From: Gemmatimonadota bacterium
GTDB lineage: Bacteria > JAAXHH01
Reading direction: 5' to 3'
DNA: 64,000 bases
NCBI GenBank assembly: GCA_009841265.1
Contig: VXMB01000009.1
Span: 789,911-853,910 of the forward strand
Each line of letters opens with the position of its first letter. The stretch's first letter is position 1. Below are positions 43,771-51,820 of this stretch, piece after piece. A program made the position numbers and the translations under genes. The notes under the pieces were generated by a model, which saw only the letters and a list, made by a program, of their open reading frames with translations, ran no database searches and was not told where the DNA came from.

Positions 43771-44844
43771 ATGTCACGTCTATTCGGAAAAGAGTATACA
43801 CGCAGGGAACTGCTCGATCTCGTCGGCGACATGAGCCAGGTGGCCCACGCCCGGTACGGCGAACTGCGCGAAGGCAGCGACCGGGGCGCCGATCTCATCG
43901 AGGTATTCAACGCCTCGGGCCTGTGTTTCTCCCTGCTGCCGGGACGGGCACTTGACGTGGCCTCGGCCCACTACAAAGGCATGTCGCTCTGCTTCCGCGG
44001 CAATACGGGTGACGTGGGACCGTCATTCTACGAACCGCAGGGCTACGGCTGGATGCGCGGGTTCTACGGCGGGTTGGTCCTGAGCTGCGGGATGACGTTC
44101 ACGGGACATCCGGAAGTCGATCCCGAAGAAGAAAACGAAGAACTCGGCCTCCACGGGCGCCTGTCCTTCCTTCCAGCCCGGCAGGTCCATACCGATGGCC
44201 AGTGGGACGGCGACGACTATGTCATCAAAGTGCGCGGAAAGATCCGGGAAGCCGTCGTCTTCGGCACCAACCTGGAACTCACCCGTGAAATCTCGACGGT
44301 CCTGGGCGAGAAATCGCTGCACATCCACGACCGGATTCACAACCAATCCGTCGATCGCTCACCCCTGATGTTCGTCTATCATTGCAACCCCGGTTTCCCC
44401 ATCCTCGACGAGGGCACACGCGTCGTCATCGACAGCAAAAAATCAACCGAATGGCTCGAAGACCGGGAGGTCGACCCAGAGACGTTTTCTACGGTCTCAG
44501 CACCAGCCGACGAAGCGCACGACGACGTCTACGTCCTCCGTCCCCGGGCCGATGCCAGCGGTCTGTGCCACGTAGGACTGATCAACGACCGACTAGGTCT
44601 GGGTCTGTACTGGTCCTTCCCCAAGGCCGAAATCCCCCTCGTAAGCCACTGGCAGCACTTCCACAAGGGAACCTACGTCACCGGCATCGAACCGGGCAAC
44701 GTCAGTATGCTCGGCCGGGCCTGGAACCGCAAGAACGGCTACCTGCAGCACATCGAGCCCGACGAAGTGCGCGATTTTCACCTTGAGATCGGTGTGTTGG
44801 AAGGTGCTGAGGAGATTGCGGCGTTCGAGGCGAAGGTTGGGTGA
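43771..44844 (+). CDS. DUF4432 (aldose-1-epimerase-like) protein
   Basis: A 357-residue protein with the galactose-mutarotase-like beta-sandwich of the DUF4432 family. Recognisable parts are FYEPQGYGWMRGFYGGLVLS, the sandwich strand ELTREISTVLGEKSLHIHDR, FVYHCNPGFPILDEGTRVV and IEPGNVSMLGRAWNR. AGGAAGG at 43759-43765 supports ATG 43771 over GTG 43765. Family members probably bind or epimerise sugars; no biochemical role is proven. It lies 64 bases behind glnS. Confidence 0.85.
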   Translation: MSRLFGKEYTRRELLDLVGDMSQVAHARYGELREGSDRGADLIEVFNASGLCFSLLPGRALDVASAHYKGMSLCFRGNTGDVGPSFYEPQGYGWMRGFYGGLVLSCGMTFTGHPEVDPEEENEELGLHGRLSFLPARQVHTDGQWDGDDYVIKVRGKIREAVVFGTNLELTREISTVLGEKSLHIHDRIHNQSVDRSPLMFVYHCNPGFPILDEGTRVVIDSKKSTEWLEDREVDPETFSTVSAPADEAHDDVYVLRPRADASGLCHVGLINDRLGLGLYWSFPKAEIPLVSHWQHFHKGTYVTGIEPGNVSMLGRAWNRKNGYLQHIEPDEVRDFHLEIGVLEGAEEIAAFEAKVG

Positions 44845-44973
44845 GGGGATCCTCACTGGCCGGGTCAACGTTGTCTCCGCATCAAAATCGGATGAACGGG
44901 GTGGGCCGCCTATCGTCGACCTGCGCCGGTTGCTCTGCCTTAATCCTGACGACAATCATCTCGCATAGACTAA

Positions 44974-45030
44974 GGTTCGATAACAGGTTGGATGGTGTGT
45001 TTGGCCTGCGTAGACAGGTTATCAAGAACC
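44974..45030 (+). promoter_or_regulatory. Long-range leader hairpin before the sulfotransferase gene
   Basis: The arms GGTTCGATAAC (44974-44984) and GTTATCAAGAACC (45018-45030) pair over 11 bases with a 2-base bulge and a 33-base loop. The second arm ends 3 bases before the ribosome site GAGGTAGG (45034-45041) of the sulfotransferase gene. No promoter was found nearby. Confidence 0.45.
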
Positions 45031-45048
45031 AGTGAGGTAGGTTTTTGG

Positions 45049-45837
45049 ATGGGACGCATCGATTCGTATTTGATCTGCGCCACCCCACGTACGGGCAGTA
45101 CCTTGTTGTGTGGATTGATGGCGTCCACGAAAGTCGCGGGTCAGCCCGAGTCGTACTTCCGACAACCCGATGAGCAGTTGTGGGCTGAGCGATGGGACAT
45201 TGTCCGCTCTTCCGATAGGATCTTCGAGTATTCCGAGTTCATACGTGCTGCCCTCGCCGCGGGCAGGTCAGAAAACGGAGTATTTGCCGCCCGGATTATG
45301 TGGGGTACTTTGGATTATTTGTTCGACAGACTGGGTACCGTCTATCCTGCTCCCGCTGGTCACGATATCGAACTGTTGAACCAGGCGCTCGGCCATACGG
45401 GGTTCATCTATCTGCAACGAGACGATGTGCTGGCGCAGGCTGTGTCGTGGCACCGGGCTGAGCAATCCAGTGTTTGGCACCAGACCGATCGGGAGAAGCT
45501 GAAACAGCCGGTAATAAAACCACGTTTCGACTTCGATCTGATCCATAAGTTGGTGCAAGTGATAGAAGATCACAATTCGTCTTGGAGGGCGTGGTTTGCT
45601 TCCGCTGGAATTCAGCCGCATATGGTGCGGTATGAAGACCTGGACGCTGACCCCGTCAAAGTAGTCTGTGAAATCCTTGACTTCCTCGGCCTCAAGCTAC
45701 CACCCGGACGCCAGATTTCGACTCATAACAGACGTCTTGCAGACGAACTCAACGCCGAATGGATTGACCGCTACCGAGCAGGAATCAAAGAACGGATTGA
45801 TACTTCCTCGGAGTCCGGACATGACAAGTACGCTTAA
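45049..45837 (+). CDS. Stf0-type sulfotransferase
   Basis: A 262-residue sulfotransferase of the Stf0 family. The PAPS 5'-phosphate loop is ICATPRTGSTLLC near the N-terminus, followed by KVAGQPESYF and, at the 3'-phosphate site, FIYLQRDDVLAQAVSWHRA. The best-known member sulfates trehalose for mycobacterial sulfolipid; other members act on unknown sugars or lipids. ATG 45049 is 7 bases behind GAGGTAGG. It is AT-richer than the flanking genes by eye, and no sulfate-activation genes are near. Confidence 0.88.
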   Translation: MGRIDSYLICATPRTGSTLLCGLMASTKVAGQPESYFRQPDEQLWAERWDIVRSSDRIFEYSEFIRAALAAGRSENGVFAARIMWGTLDYLFDRLGTVYPAPAGHDIELLNQALGHTGFIYLQRDDVLAQAVSWHRAEQSSVWHQTDREKLKQPVIKPRFDFDLIHKLVQVIEDHNSSWRAWFASAGIQPHMVRYEDLDADPVKVVCEILDFLGLKLPPGRQISTHNRRLADELNAEWIDRYRAGIKERIDTSSESGHDKYA

Positions 45838-45994
45838 CACGGACATCGGAACGGTGTTATTAGGAATCTGGCATCATCCGACCAGCATTTGAACTTCGCG
45901 CCGACAGAATTCCGCTCTCGCTCAGAGGTTTCGCCACCGGACAGGTTGCACGAGCATTGAGCACCGCGCGTTTGCACTTAACAGTAAGCTAAAC

Positions 45995-46861
45995 ATGACC
46001 AACGAAAGTAAGATCGCCATCTGTTCCGGAACGCTTACTGCTTTGGCTTCGATCGTGTGCGCCATGGCTATCATTCCGTCGGTCGCCCATGCTCAAAACT
46101 TCTCAGAAAGCGGTCCTTCTCTCCAGACCGAGACCACCAAATCCGCATCCGGTCTCACCACCCACCGAACTCCTTTCTATCTTCGGGCCGGTGCGAGCCT
46201 CGATCTGTCCTCGACAACCAGGTTCGGGGACAGGAACTGTCTGAGTACGTCTCCTGCGGCGCTCTACGGGTGTGGAACAGGGGGCGACGGCATCGCGAGA
46301 GGTACGCGGGGTGATTACAGCATGGCGGGCGGTGTCGAGGTCGGCCTCGGATACGTCGCGACACCGGGTCTGCGCCTGGAAACGTCCATATCCTACCGTC
46401 CGAGTTTCGCCTTCGAAGGGACCGCCAACTTCCTTCAGACCGATGCACTACAGTCCGTATCGGCGGACCTGCAGGCCGCTTCCGGTACGGTCACCGCGTA
46501 CATGGATTTCATAGCGCACGGTCCCTTTAGTGTGTTCGCGGGTGCCGGCGCGGGACTGCATTATGTCGATATCAGCGAATACCTTATGACGTTTCCCAGG
46601 ACGCAGACCATCGTTCCGGACGGCCGGCGGGTCGATTTCTCCGTAATGCTGGCAGCCGGAGTGGCTACGTCTCTTTCGGATAGGATCACGCTCGATCTTG
46701 CATGGCGATACGTGAATTGGGGAATCGTAGAGACCGGAAGAGCCACCGGCCGGGTCATCTGGAAGGACGGCAGCCGCGAACCGCTGGAGTTAGACCTCGC
46801 CGAAACCTGGGCGATGCTCAGAGGGCAGGGATTCAGGATGTCGCTGCGCTATGGGTTTTGA
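45995..46861 (+). CDS. Outer-membrane beta-barrel protein
   Basis: A 288-residue exported protein. The signal peptide runs to about residue 33 (PSVAHA, then QNFSES). The mature part shows alternating hydrophobic strands (AGGVEVGLGYV, FSVFAGAGAGLHYVDI, ITLDLAWRYVNWG) and ends MSLRYGF, a terminal Phe suited to BAM recognition. A small loop with two cysteines (NCLSTSPAALYGCGTGGDG) may form a disulfide. From memory this loop and ending resemble barrel proteins of alphaproteobacteria, which would suggest transfer. Function unknown. Confidence 0.8.
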   Translation: MTNESKIAICSGTLTALASIVCAMAIIPSVAHAQNFSESGPSLQTETTKSASGLTTHRTPFYLRAGASLDLSSTTRFGDRNCLSTSPAALYGCGTGGDGIARGTRGDYSMAGGVEVGLGYVATPGLRLETSISYRPSFAFEGTANFLQTDALQSVSADLQAASGTVTAYMDFIAHGPFSVFAGAGAGLHYVDISEYLMTFPRTQTIVPDGRRVDFSVMLAAGVATSLSDRITLDLAWRYVNWGIVETGRATGRVIWKDGSREPLELDLAETWAMLRGQGFRMSLRYGF

Positions 46862-46924
46862 ACTCTCCGCCGGCTAACCAGGATTGTGCGAAGACGCTTT
46901 CTGTCCCGGACTCAGAGAATCTAC

Positions 46925-47767
46925 TCACACCACTCCCCACGCCACCTTCCCATCCTCTCTTATCCGTTCTTCCCGGTAACCCTCTGCGATCTCGAAATCT
47001 CGGGCCAGCCAGAGCGCGTCCCGCTGCTCAGGTGCAAGCGCCTCGATCAGTTCATCGGTAAGCACATCCTCGAAACGGAACCGGTGGTCGTTACTCGCTC
47101 CATCTCGAAACAGCCAGTGGCTCATCGACCTGCCTTCATTCGAGGTATTGAGCCCGGTCGCGTGAAAGATCCTTGAATCACGTACGATGAGTTGATCCGG
47201 CCTGACCTCGAGCGGGATCTCTCCCGGCAATTCCACGTCCACAAGGCCATCGACCCAGTATTCCTCGGGATATCCCTGGTCGCGCCGCCGACGTTCCGCT
47301 TCCTCCTTGAACCGGTCGGCGGACCCGATGTGACTGCCGGGAATGACCCGGAGACAGCCCTGCTCGACCGATGCGCCCGAGAAGTAGTGCATGAACTCGG
47401 TGTAGACCATTTCACTGTCGCGGTGCCACCAGAACGAGTGGTCGGGCGCCAGTTCATTGATGCCGCCGTTGCGGAGATAGACATCGTCGTCGCCGGAGAG
47501 TTGCCTGGCCATTTCGAGGATTTCCGGATGGAGCATGATCTTCAGGAAAGGCAGGGCATGGTCGAGCGCGCACCAGTAGGAGCCGGGAATCTGCGGAGCC
47601 AGCCGATAATGATTCCGTCGGGTATCTGCGGTGACCGACTCAGGATCGATGGCAACCTTTTCCACGGCACTCTGGCAGTCCTGCGTAAGGGTCTGCGGAA
47701 AGGGGCAGTCGACAATGACACATCCGTCCCGGTGATACGCTTCGAGTTGTGACAACGACAGTTTCAA
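46925..47767 (-). CDS. Phytanoyl-CoA dioxygenase-family Fe(II)/2-oxoglutarate oxygenase
   Basis: A 280-residue PhyH-type oxygenase. Iron ligands are the HxD of WWHRDSEMVY and the distal His in IFHATGLNTSNEGRSMSHW, where the Arg would bind 2-oxoglutarate; GCLRVIPGSHIGS is the family core. It hydroxylates an unknown substrate. It follows the glycosidase-like gene on the same strand with 28 bases between, so they probably share the promoter at 50287-50315. Confidence 0.9.
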   Translation of the reverse strand: MKLSLSQLEAYHRDGCVIVDCPFPQTLTQDCQSAVEKVAIDPESVTADTRRNHYRLAPQIPGSYWCALDHALPFLKIMLHPEILEMARQLSGDDDVYLRNGGINELAPDHSFWWHRDSEMVYTEFMHYFSGASVEQGCLRVIPGSHIGSADRFKEEAERRRRDQGYPEEYWVDGLVDVELPGEIPLEVRPDQLIVRDSRIFHATGLNTSNEGRSMSHWLFRDGASNDHRFRFEDVLTDELIEALAPEQRDALWLARDFEIAEGYREERIREDGKVAWGVV

Positions 47768-47795
47768 GGACGTTCCTTTCTCCGAAATGGCTACG

Positions 47796-50189
47796 TCATA
47801 CTTCGATTTTCAGTCCCATCTCCAGCGTCTCACGTGGAAAATCTCCCAGATGCTGTTTATTCACCACGATGCGGTATGCGTCTTCGACCAGATGGCCGAA
47901 TTTCAGCGGGATTTCTCGCCGCGCCGAGTGTGGCATAGCGAGGTCTCCCAGCGCGTTGACCACGGACAGTTCTATGGCATTGTCCGACCATCCCGTCACT
48001 TCCGCGGTGACACCGTCTATGGCAACCGCTTTCCTGGATGAACCGTCCACCCACACGCCGCCGAAATGCCGCTCCAGGTAAGCAGTCGCGGCGAGGCCGC
48101 CGCCGGGCCCCCAATTGAAGCCCGTCCAGCCACCGCCTTCGCCGGAATGCACCTCTGGATCGCCGTGCATGAGGCTTTCGGGGGACAACCCGATTCCCGG
48201 CTTCACCTGTACCTGTTCCGCCATGGTCACACGGTAGTCGTTGATGTCGTTGGCGTGGTTCTCCTCCATGTCCATGGCGGCAAAGGAGGCGCGGCTGGCG
48301 GCCACGGCCCGCTCGAGGTATTCGTTCTTGCCCGTTGCCAGGTAGTAGTCCGCGTAGGTGGGCACCATGCGGGACTGCCGGCCGTCGTTCCATTCCCCGT
48401 CGCAGTTCATCACGCCGAAACCGCCGAAGAGGTAGGCCTTGCCGAACCGGTTCGGCGCCCACACCTGCTGGAACAGGGACAGCAAGCCCAGGCAGTACTC
48501 GCCCTGCCGCAGCCACAGTCTGTCCTCCGTCAGCCGGTACAGGGCGAGGAAGTGATCCGCTGCCCACTGAATAGCCAGCGTATTGACCGGCGGGATCCCG
48601 TTGAGTGGATCGACCCAGTACAGGGGTCTCGGCGCGCAGGAATAGAAGAGTTCGAAATCCTGAAACTTCATCCGCGGTACGATTTCCCGGTTCATAAACG
48701 CGCCGGCCTTCACGGCAGCCCGTTCCATTTCAGGATCTCCAACGATACGGGCGGTCTTCGCCAGCACCGCGCCGCCGATCGCCGTCGGTGCGTCTTCTTT
48801 CAGTTGCGGCGCGGGGTGGAGCTGACGGTCGAAATAGGTGGGGATAGCGCCGGACGGAAGCTGGGCGTCAACCAGGAACCGGCAGAAATCGATGATCCAA
48901 TGCAGAACTTCTGACCCGCGTTCGAGATCGGGGTATTGCTCATACCAGTAAAGCATCCACCAGGCCGTAACGCCCATGGACTGGAGGTCATATCCATCCA
49001 TCGGGTGCGCGGGCCACGAGGTCCAGTACATGGCCCCTTCCCAGGATGCTGTATCTACATTGTATACACAGGGGAAAGTGCCGTCTCGCCTGGGCGAAGA
49101 AAGCCGCAGATGGATCATGCCCTCCGCGATGGAAGAGAGATGGTCGTCCTCCCATTTCCTTCCGTAATGCATGAGTCCGAAGCCCGCCTGAAAGTCATTC
49201 TCCCAGGCATGGTAGTTGACTCCTCTGCGCCAGGTGTTGTCGATGCCATAACCCTTTCGAATACCGAAAGATACGGGCTTTGTCCACAGTTTTAGTTCAT
49301 GCCTGTAGCTGTACCGTCTTCCGTACTCCTCGAAGGGCATGACCTGGGGCCGAATGTCCTTCAAGTACCGCGACCCGTATTTGTCCCACAACAACTCCGT
49401 GACCTGGGCCACGATCGATTCAGGACCCTCGCCGGTGCCGATCAGGAGATCAAAGCCATAGGTGATCTCGGTCCCGCTGACCGGTGCGGCATCATCACGG
49501 GCCGTCAGCACGTGTCCGTCCGGTTTCCATCTGCAGATTCCATAGGAAATGCGGGGGAGCCCGTAGGTCTCTCCACTGCCGGGATGATGCCAGGCGCGCA
49601 GGTCGAGGGCGTGGGGCAGGTCCGGGTGCTCCTGCATGCGGTCCAGATCGGGCACGATGGCGGCATAGACGCCGTGGGCCAATACGATTGCGCAGGGCGA
49701 ACGGAAGAACCAATCGCCGGCCACGTGATCCTCATGGTCGTGCAAACCCGGCAGCCATGCGAAATCCAGGGGCAGAGCGTAGCCCATCGCCCGGTCATTG
49801 GGCATGAAGTAATAGTGGTTCATGAGCCGTGCGAGGAGCACGCCCGAACGTGTGAGGCAATCGCGTACCTCGACGCGGAACCGGTTGGCGGACTCGACGG
49901 TTATCCGTTCTTCGATCCTGTGAACACCGATCTTTCCGCGGCGGATGAGTCCGTTCGTACCCAGTTCGGCGATTTCCGTGTAGACCGCGCCCGATTCACC
50001 CGTTGAGGGCGCGATTTCCAGGTCTTCAACTGACGACCCCTCGTCTTTTTCCCAGGGCCGGTGCTTGTTTACGGCCCGGTGGGACAGCACGGTGCGCCAG
50101 CCACGCTCAGGATCACAGACTTCGAAACGTAGGAGGTGGGCATCCCCGTGCTGCATTGGCAAAATCCGCAGGTGTTCGGTACAGATCAT
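47796..50189 (-). CDS. Large six-hairpin glycosidase-like protein
   Basis: A 797-residue protein without signal peptide. The N-terminal third is beta-rich (to about 300) and the rest resembles an (alpha/alpha)6 toroid of the six-hairpin glycosidase class: FPCVYNVDTASWEGAMYWTS, GVTAWWMLYWYEQYPDLERG and LAIQWAADHFLALYRLTED. It ends in another beta section (about 720-797). I cannot assign a GH family or point to catalytic acids with confidence. It is transcribed together with the PhyH gene and diverges from the TIM-barrel cassette. Confidence 0.6.
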   Translation of the reverse strand: MICTEHLRILPMQHGDAHLLRFEVCDPERGWRTVLSHRAVNKHRPWEKDEGSSVEDLEIAPSTGESGAVYTEIAELGTNGLIRRGKIGVHRIEERITVESANRFRVEVRDCLTRSGVLLARLMNHYYFMPNDRAMGYALPLDFAWLPGLHDHEDHVAGDWFFRSPCAIVLAHGVYAAIVPDLDRMQEHPDLPHALDLRAWHHPGSGETYGLPRISYGICRWKPDGHVLTARDDAAPVSGTEITYGFDLLIGTGEGPESIVAQVTELLWDKYGSRYLKDIRPQVMPFEEYGRRYSYRHELKLWTKPVSFGIRKGYGIDNTWRRGVNYHAWENDFQAGFGLMHYGRKWEDDHLSSIAEGMIHLRLSSPRRDGTFPCVYNVDTASWEGAMYWTSWPAHPMDGYDLQSMGVTAWWMLYWYEQYPDLERGSEVLHWIIDFCRFLVDAQLPSGAIPTYFDRQLHPAPQLKEDAPTAIGGAVLAKTARIVGDPEMERAAVKAGAFMNREIVPRMKFQDFELFYSCAPRPLYWVDPLNGIPPVNTLAIQWAADHFLALYRLTEDRLWLRQGEYCLGLLSLFQQVWAPNRFGKAYLFGGFGVMNCDGEWNDGRQSRMVPTYADYYLATGKNEYLERAVAASRASFAAMDMEENHANDINDYRVTMAEQVQVKPGIGLSPESLMHGDPEVHSGEGGGWTGFNWGPGGGLAATAYLERHFGGVWVDGSSRKAVAIDGVTAEVTGWSDNAIELSVVNALGDLAMPHSARREIPLKFGHLVEDAYRIVVNKQHLGDFPRETLEMGLKIEV

Positions 50190-50286
50190 GGGATGGTTCT
50201 CTCAGGGTATCTGTTCCTGCTCCGGTTTTGCTTCGGAGGGCAGTACGGTGGGGCGGAAGGAAACGCTGACGGCGCTCCTTTCCAAG

Positions 50287-50315
50287 AAAATACAATGCGG
50301 CCAGCGCCGATTCAA
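50287..50315 (-). promoter_or_regulatory. Candidate promoter of the glycosidase-PhyH pair
   Basis: On the minus strand TTGAAT (50310-50315), 17 bases, TATTTT (50287-50292), about 100 bases before the ATG at 50189. It faces away from the promoter at 50354-50382. Confidence 0.45.
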
Positions 50316-50353
50316 TCAGATTGCCGGCCCCTTGTTCCGGCACGCCAATTTCG

Positions 50354-50382
50354 TTGACGCTGGTTCGCCGGATTCCTATACT
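50354..50382 (+). promoter_or_regulatory. Promoter of the TIM-barrel/cupin/arginase cassette
   Basis: TTGACG (50354-50359), exactly 17 bases, TATACT (50377-50382): both boxes match consensus at 5 of 6 positions. The leader to ATG 50490 is about 100 bases and contains a 14-base direct repeat. Confidence 0.7.
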
Positions 50383-50440
50383 CGAATCATATTACGGGTT
50401 CGACAGTCAACGGATTCATAGTCGCGAAAACCACGTTTTT

Positions 50441-50468
50441 CACCACGCATCACTCACCACGCACCACT
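50441..50468. repeat. 14-base direct repeat in the leader of the cassette
   Basis: CACCACGCATCACT (50441-50454) and CACCACGCACCACT (50455-50468) adjoin with one mismatch. They lie 21 bases ahead of ATG 50490, between promoter and ribosome site. Confidence 0.75.
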
Positions 50469-50489
50469 CAGTTCATCCCGGAGCAAACC

Positions 50490-51317
50490 ATGGCCATACC
50501 CTATGACGAATGCCTGCGGCGGTTGCGGGCGCAGGTATCCGAAGGCAAGCCGATCATCGGCACCGGCGCCGGCACGGGGCTTTCCGCCAAGTGCGCGGAG
50601 GCCGGAGGCGCCGACATCATCATCATCTACAACTCCGGGCGCTATCGAATGGGCGGGCGCGGTTCGCTATCGGGCATGATGCCCTACGGGGATGCCAACC
50701 AGGTGGTGGTGGAGATGGGCCAGGAGGTCCTGACCATCGTGGAGGACGCCCCCGTGCTGGCGGGGGTCTGCGGTACGGATCCCTTCCGCATCATGAGCGT
50801 CTTCGTCCGGCAGCTCAAGGACCAGGGCTTCTCGGGTGTGCAGAATTTCCCCACGGTCGGCCTCATCGACGGGCTGTTCCGTCAGAACCTGGAAGAGACG
50901 AACATGGGATACGACCTGGAGGTTGAAATGATCGCGGAGGCGCACCAGGCCGGACTCCTCACCTGTCCCTACGTCTTCGACGAGGAGGAGGCGGTGAAGA
51001 TGGCCGAGGCAGGCGCGGACGTGCTCGTGCCCCATATGGGTCTGACCACCAGCGGTACGATCGGCGCGCAGACGGCCATGACGCTGGCGGAGGCCGCCGT
51101 CAAAGTCCAGGCCATCCGGGACGCGGCCGTCGGGGTGAGGGAAGACATCCTCGTATTGTGCCACGGCGGGCCGATCGCCGAACCCGATGATGCCGAATAC
51201 GTGCTGAGTAACACGACCGGAGTCGTCGGTTTCTTCGGGGCGTCGAGCATCGAGCGCCTTCCCGTGGAACGGGCGCTGACGGAACAGGTCCGTCACTTCA
51301 AGGGACTGGCCATTTAA
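50490..51317 (+). CDS. Phosphoenolpyruvate hydrolase-family TIM-barrel protein
   Basis: A 275-residue TIM-barrel protein of the family seen at the C-terminus of plant Tm-1-like proteins and called 'TIM-barrel signal transduction' or 'PEP hydrolase family'. Motifs are PIIGTGAGTGLSAKCAEAGG, IIYNSGRYRMGGRGSLSG, GVQNFPTVGLIDG and VLCHGGPIAEP. In bacteria the partner UPF0261 (ATP-binding) domain is usually next door; here it is absent. No reaction is established. First gene of a cassette with a cupin (64 bases later) and arginase. Confidence 0.85.
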   Translation: MAIPYDECLRRLRAQVSEGKPIIGTGAGTGLSAKCAEAGGADIIIIYNSGRYRMGGRGSLSGMMPYGDANQVVVEMGQEVLTIVEDAPVLAGVCGTDPFRIMSVFVRQLKDQGFSGVQNFPTVGLIDGLFRQNLEETNMGYDLEVEMIAEAHQAGLLTCPYVFDEEEAVKMAEAGADVLVPHMGLTTSGTIGAQTAMTLAEAAVKVQAIRDAAVGVREDILVLCHGGPIAEPDDAEYVLSNTTGVVGFFGASSIERLPVERALTEQVRHFKGLAI

Positions 51318-51381
51318 GTCTGTACGGGTTTGGACGGGCCGATTGCGGCACCGCGCCGAGCGCTAACCAAAGGAGGCAGCC

Positions 51382-51810
51382 ATGCCAGAACCGGGCCTTC
51401 GATTCGTAGAACCGGACGACGTGGAAACCATGATGTTCGACTGGGGCAATATCAAGTGGTTCAGCGAGCCCCGGGTGACCGAGACCGATCGCTTCAGCAT
51501 GGGACTGGTCGTGCTTGAGCCCGGCAAGGGCCACGAGCGGCACAACCACCCCGGCGTGGAGGAGATCCTCTACTACATATCCGGGGAAGGCGAGCAGATG
51601 GTGGAGGAAGACGGGCAGGAGATACGACGGAAGGTCGGACCCGGCATGATGTGCCATATTCCCGCCGACATGTACCACGAAACGATCAACACGGGATGGG
51701 AACCCATGCGCATCATCGCCATCTACTGTCCGCCCGGTCCCGAAGCCTTTCTCCGTACCCTACCCGGCTGCCGCATCGCACCTCCGGGCGAGTTGCCCGT
51801 GCGGGAGTAA
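51382..51810 (+). CDS. Small cupin protein
   Basis: A 142-residue single-domain cupin. Metal-binding motif 1 is GHERHNHPGVEEILYYISGE (His, His, Glu) and motif 2 is MCHIPADMYHETIN (His). The two-motif spacing is normal. Cupins serve as isomerases, lyases, oxygenases or binding modules, so function is open. AGGAGG precedes ATG 51382. The arginase gene follows 10 bases after the stop. Confidence 0.88.
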   Translation: MPEPGLRFVEPDDVETMMFDWGNIKWFSEPRVTETDRFSMGLVVLEPGKGHERHNHPGVEEILYYISGEGEQMVEEDGQEIRRKVGPGMMCHIPADMYHETINTGWEPMRIIAIYCPPGPEAFLRTLPGCRIAPPGELPVRE

Positions 51811-51820
51811 CCGATAACAA

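Noticed and set aside
41979..43910. A 643-codon minus-strand frame opposite glnS
   Set aside because: glnS is unmistakable and the antisense frame runs through its promoter; no family resemblance.
44845..45048. Small frames between the DUF4432 and sulfotransferase genes
   Set aside because: None has a ribosome site or plausible protein composition; the stretch holds only the leader hairpin.
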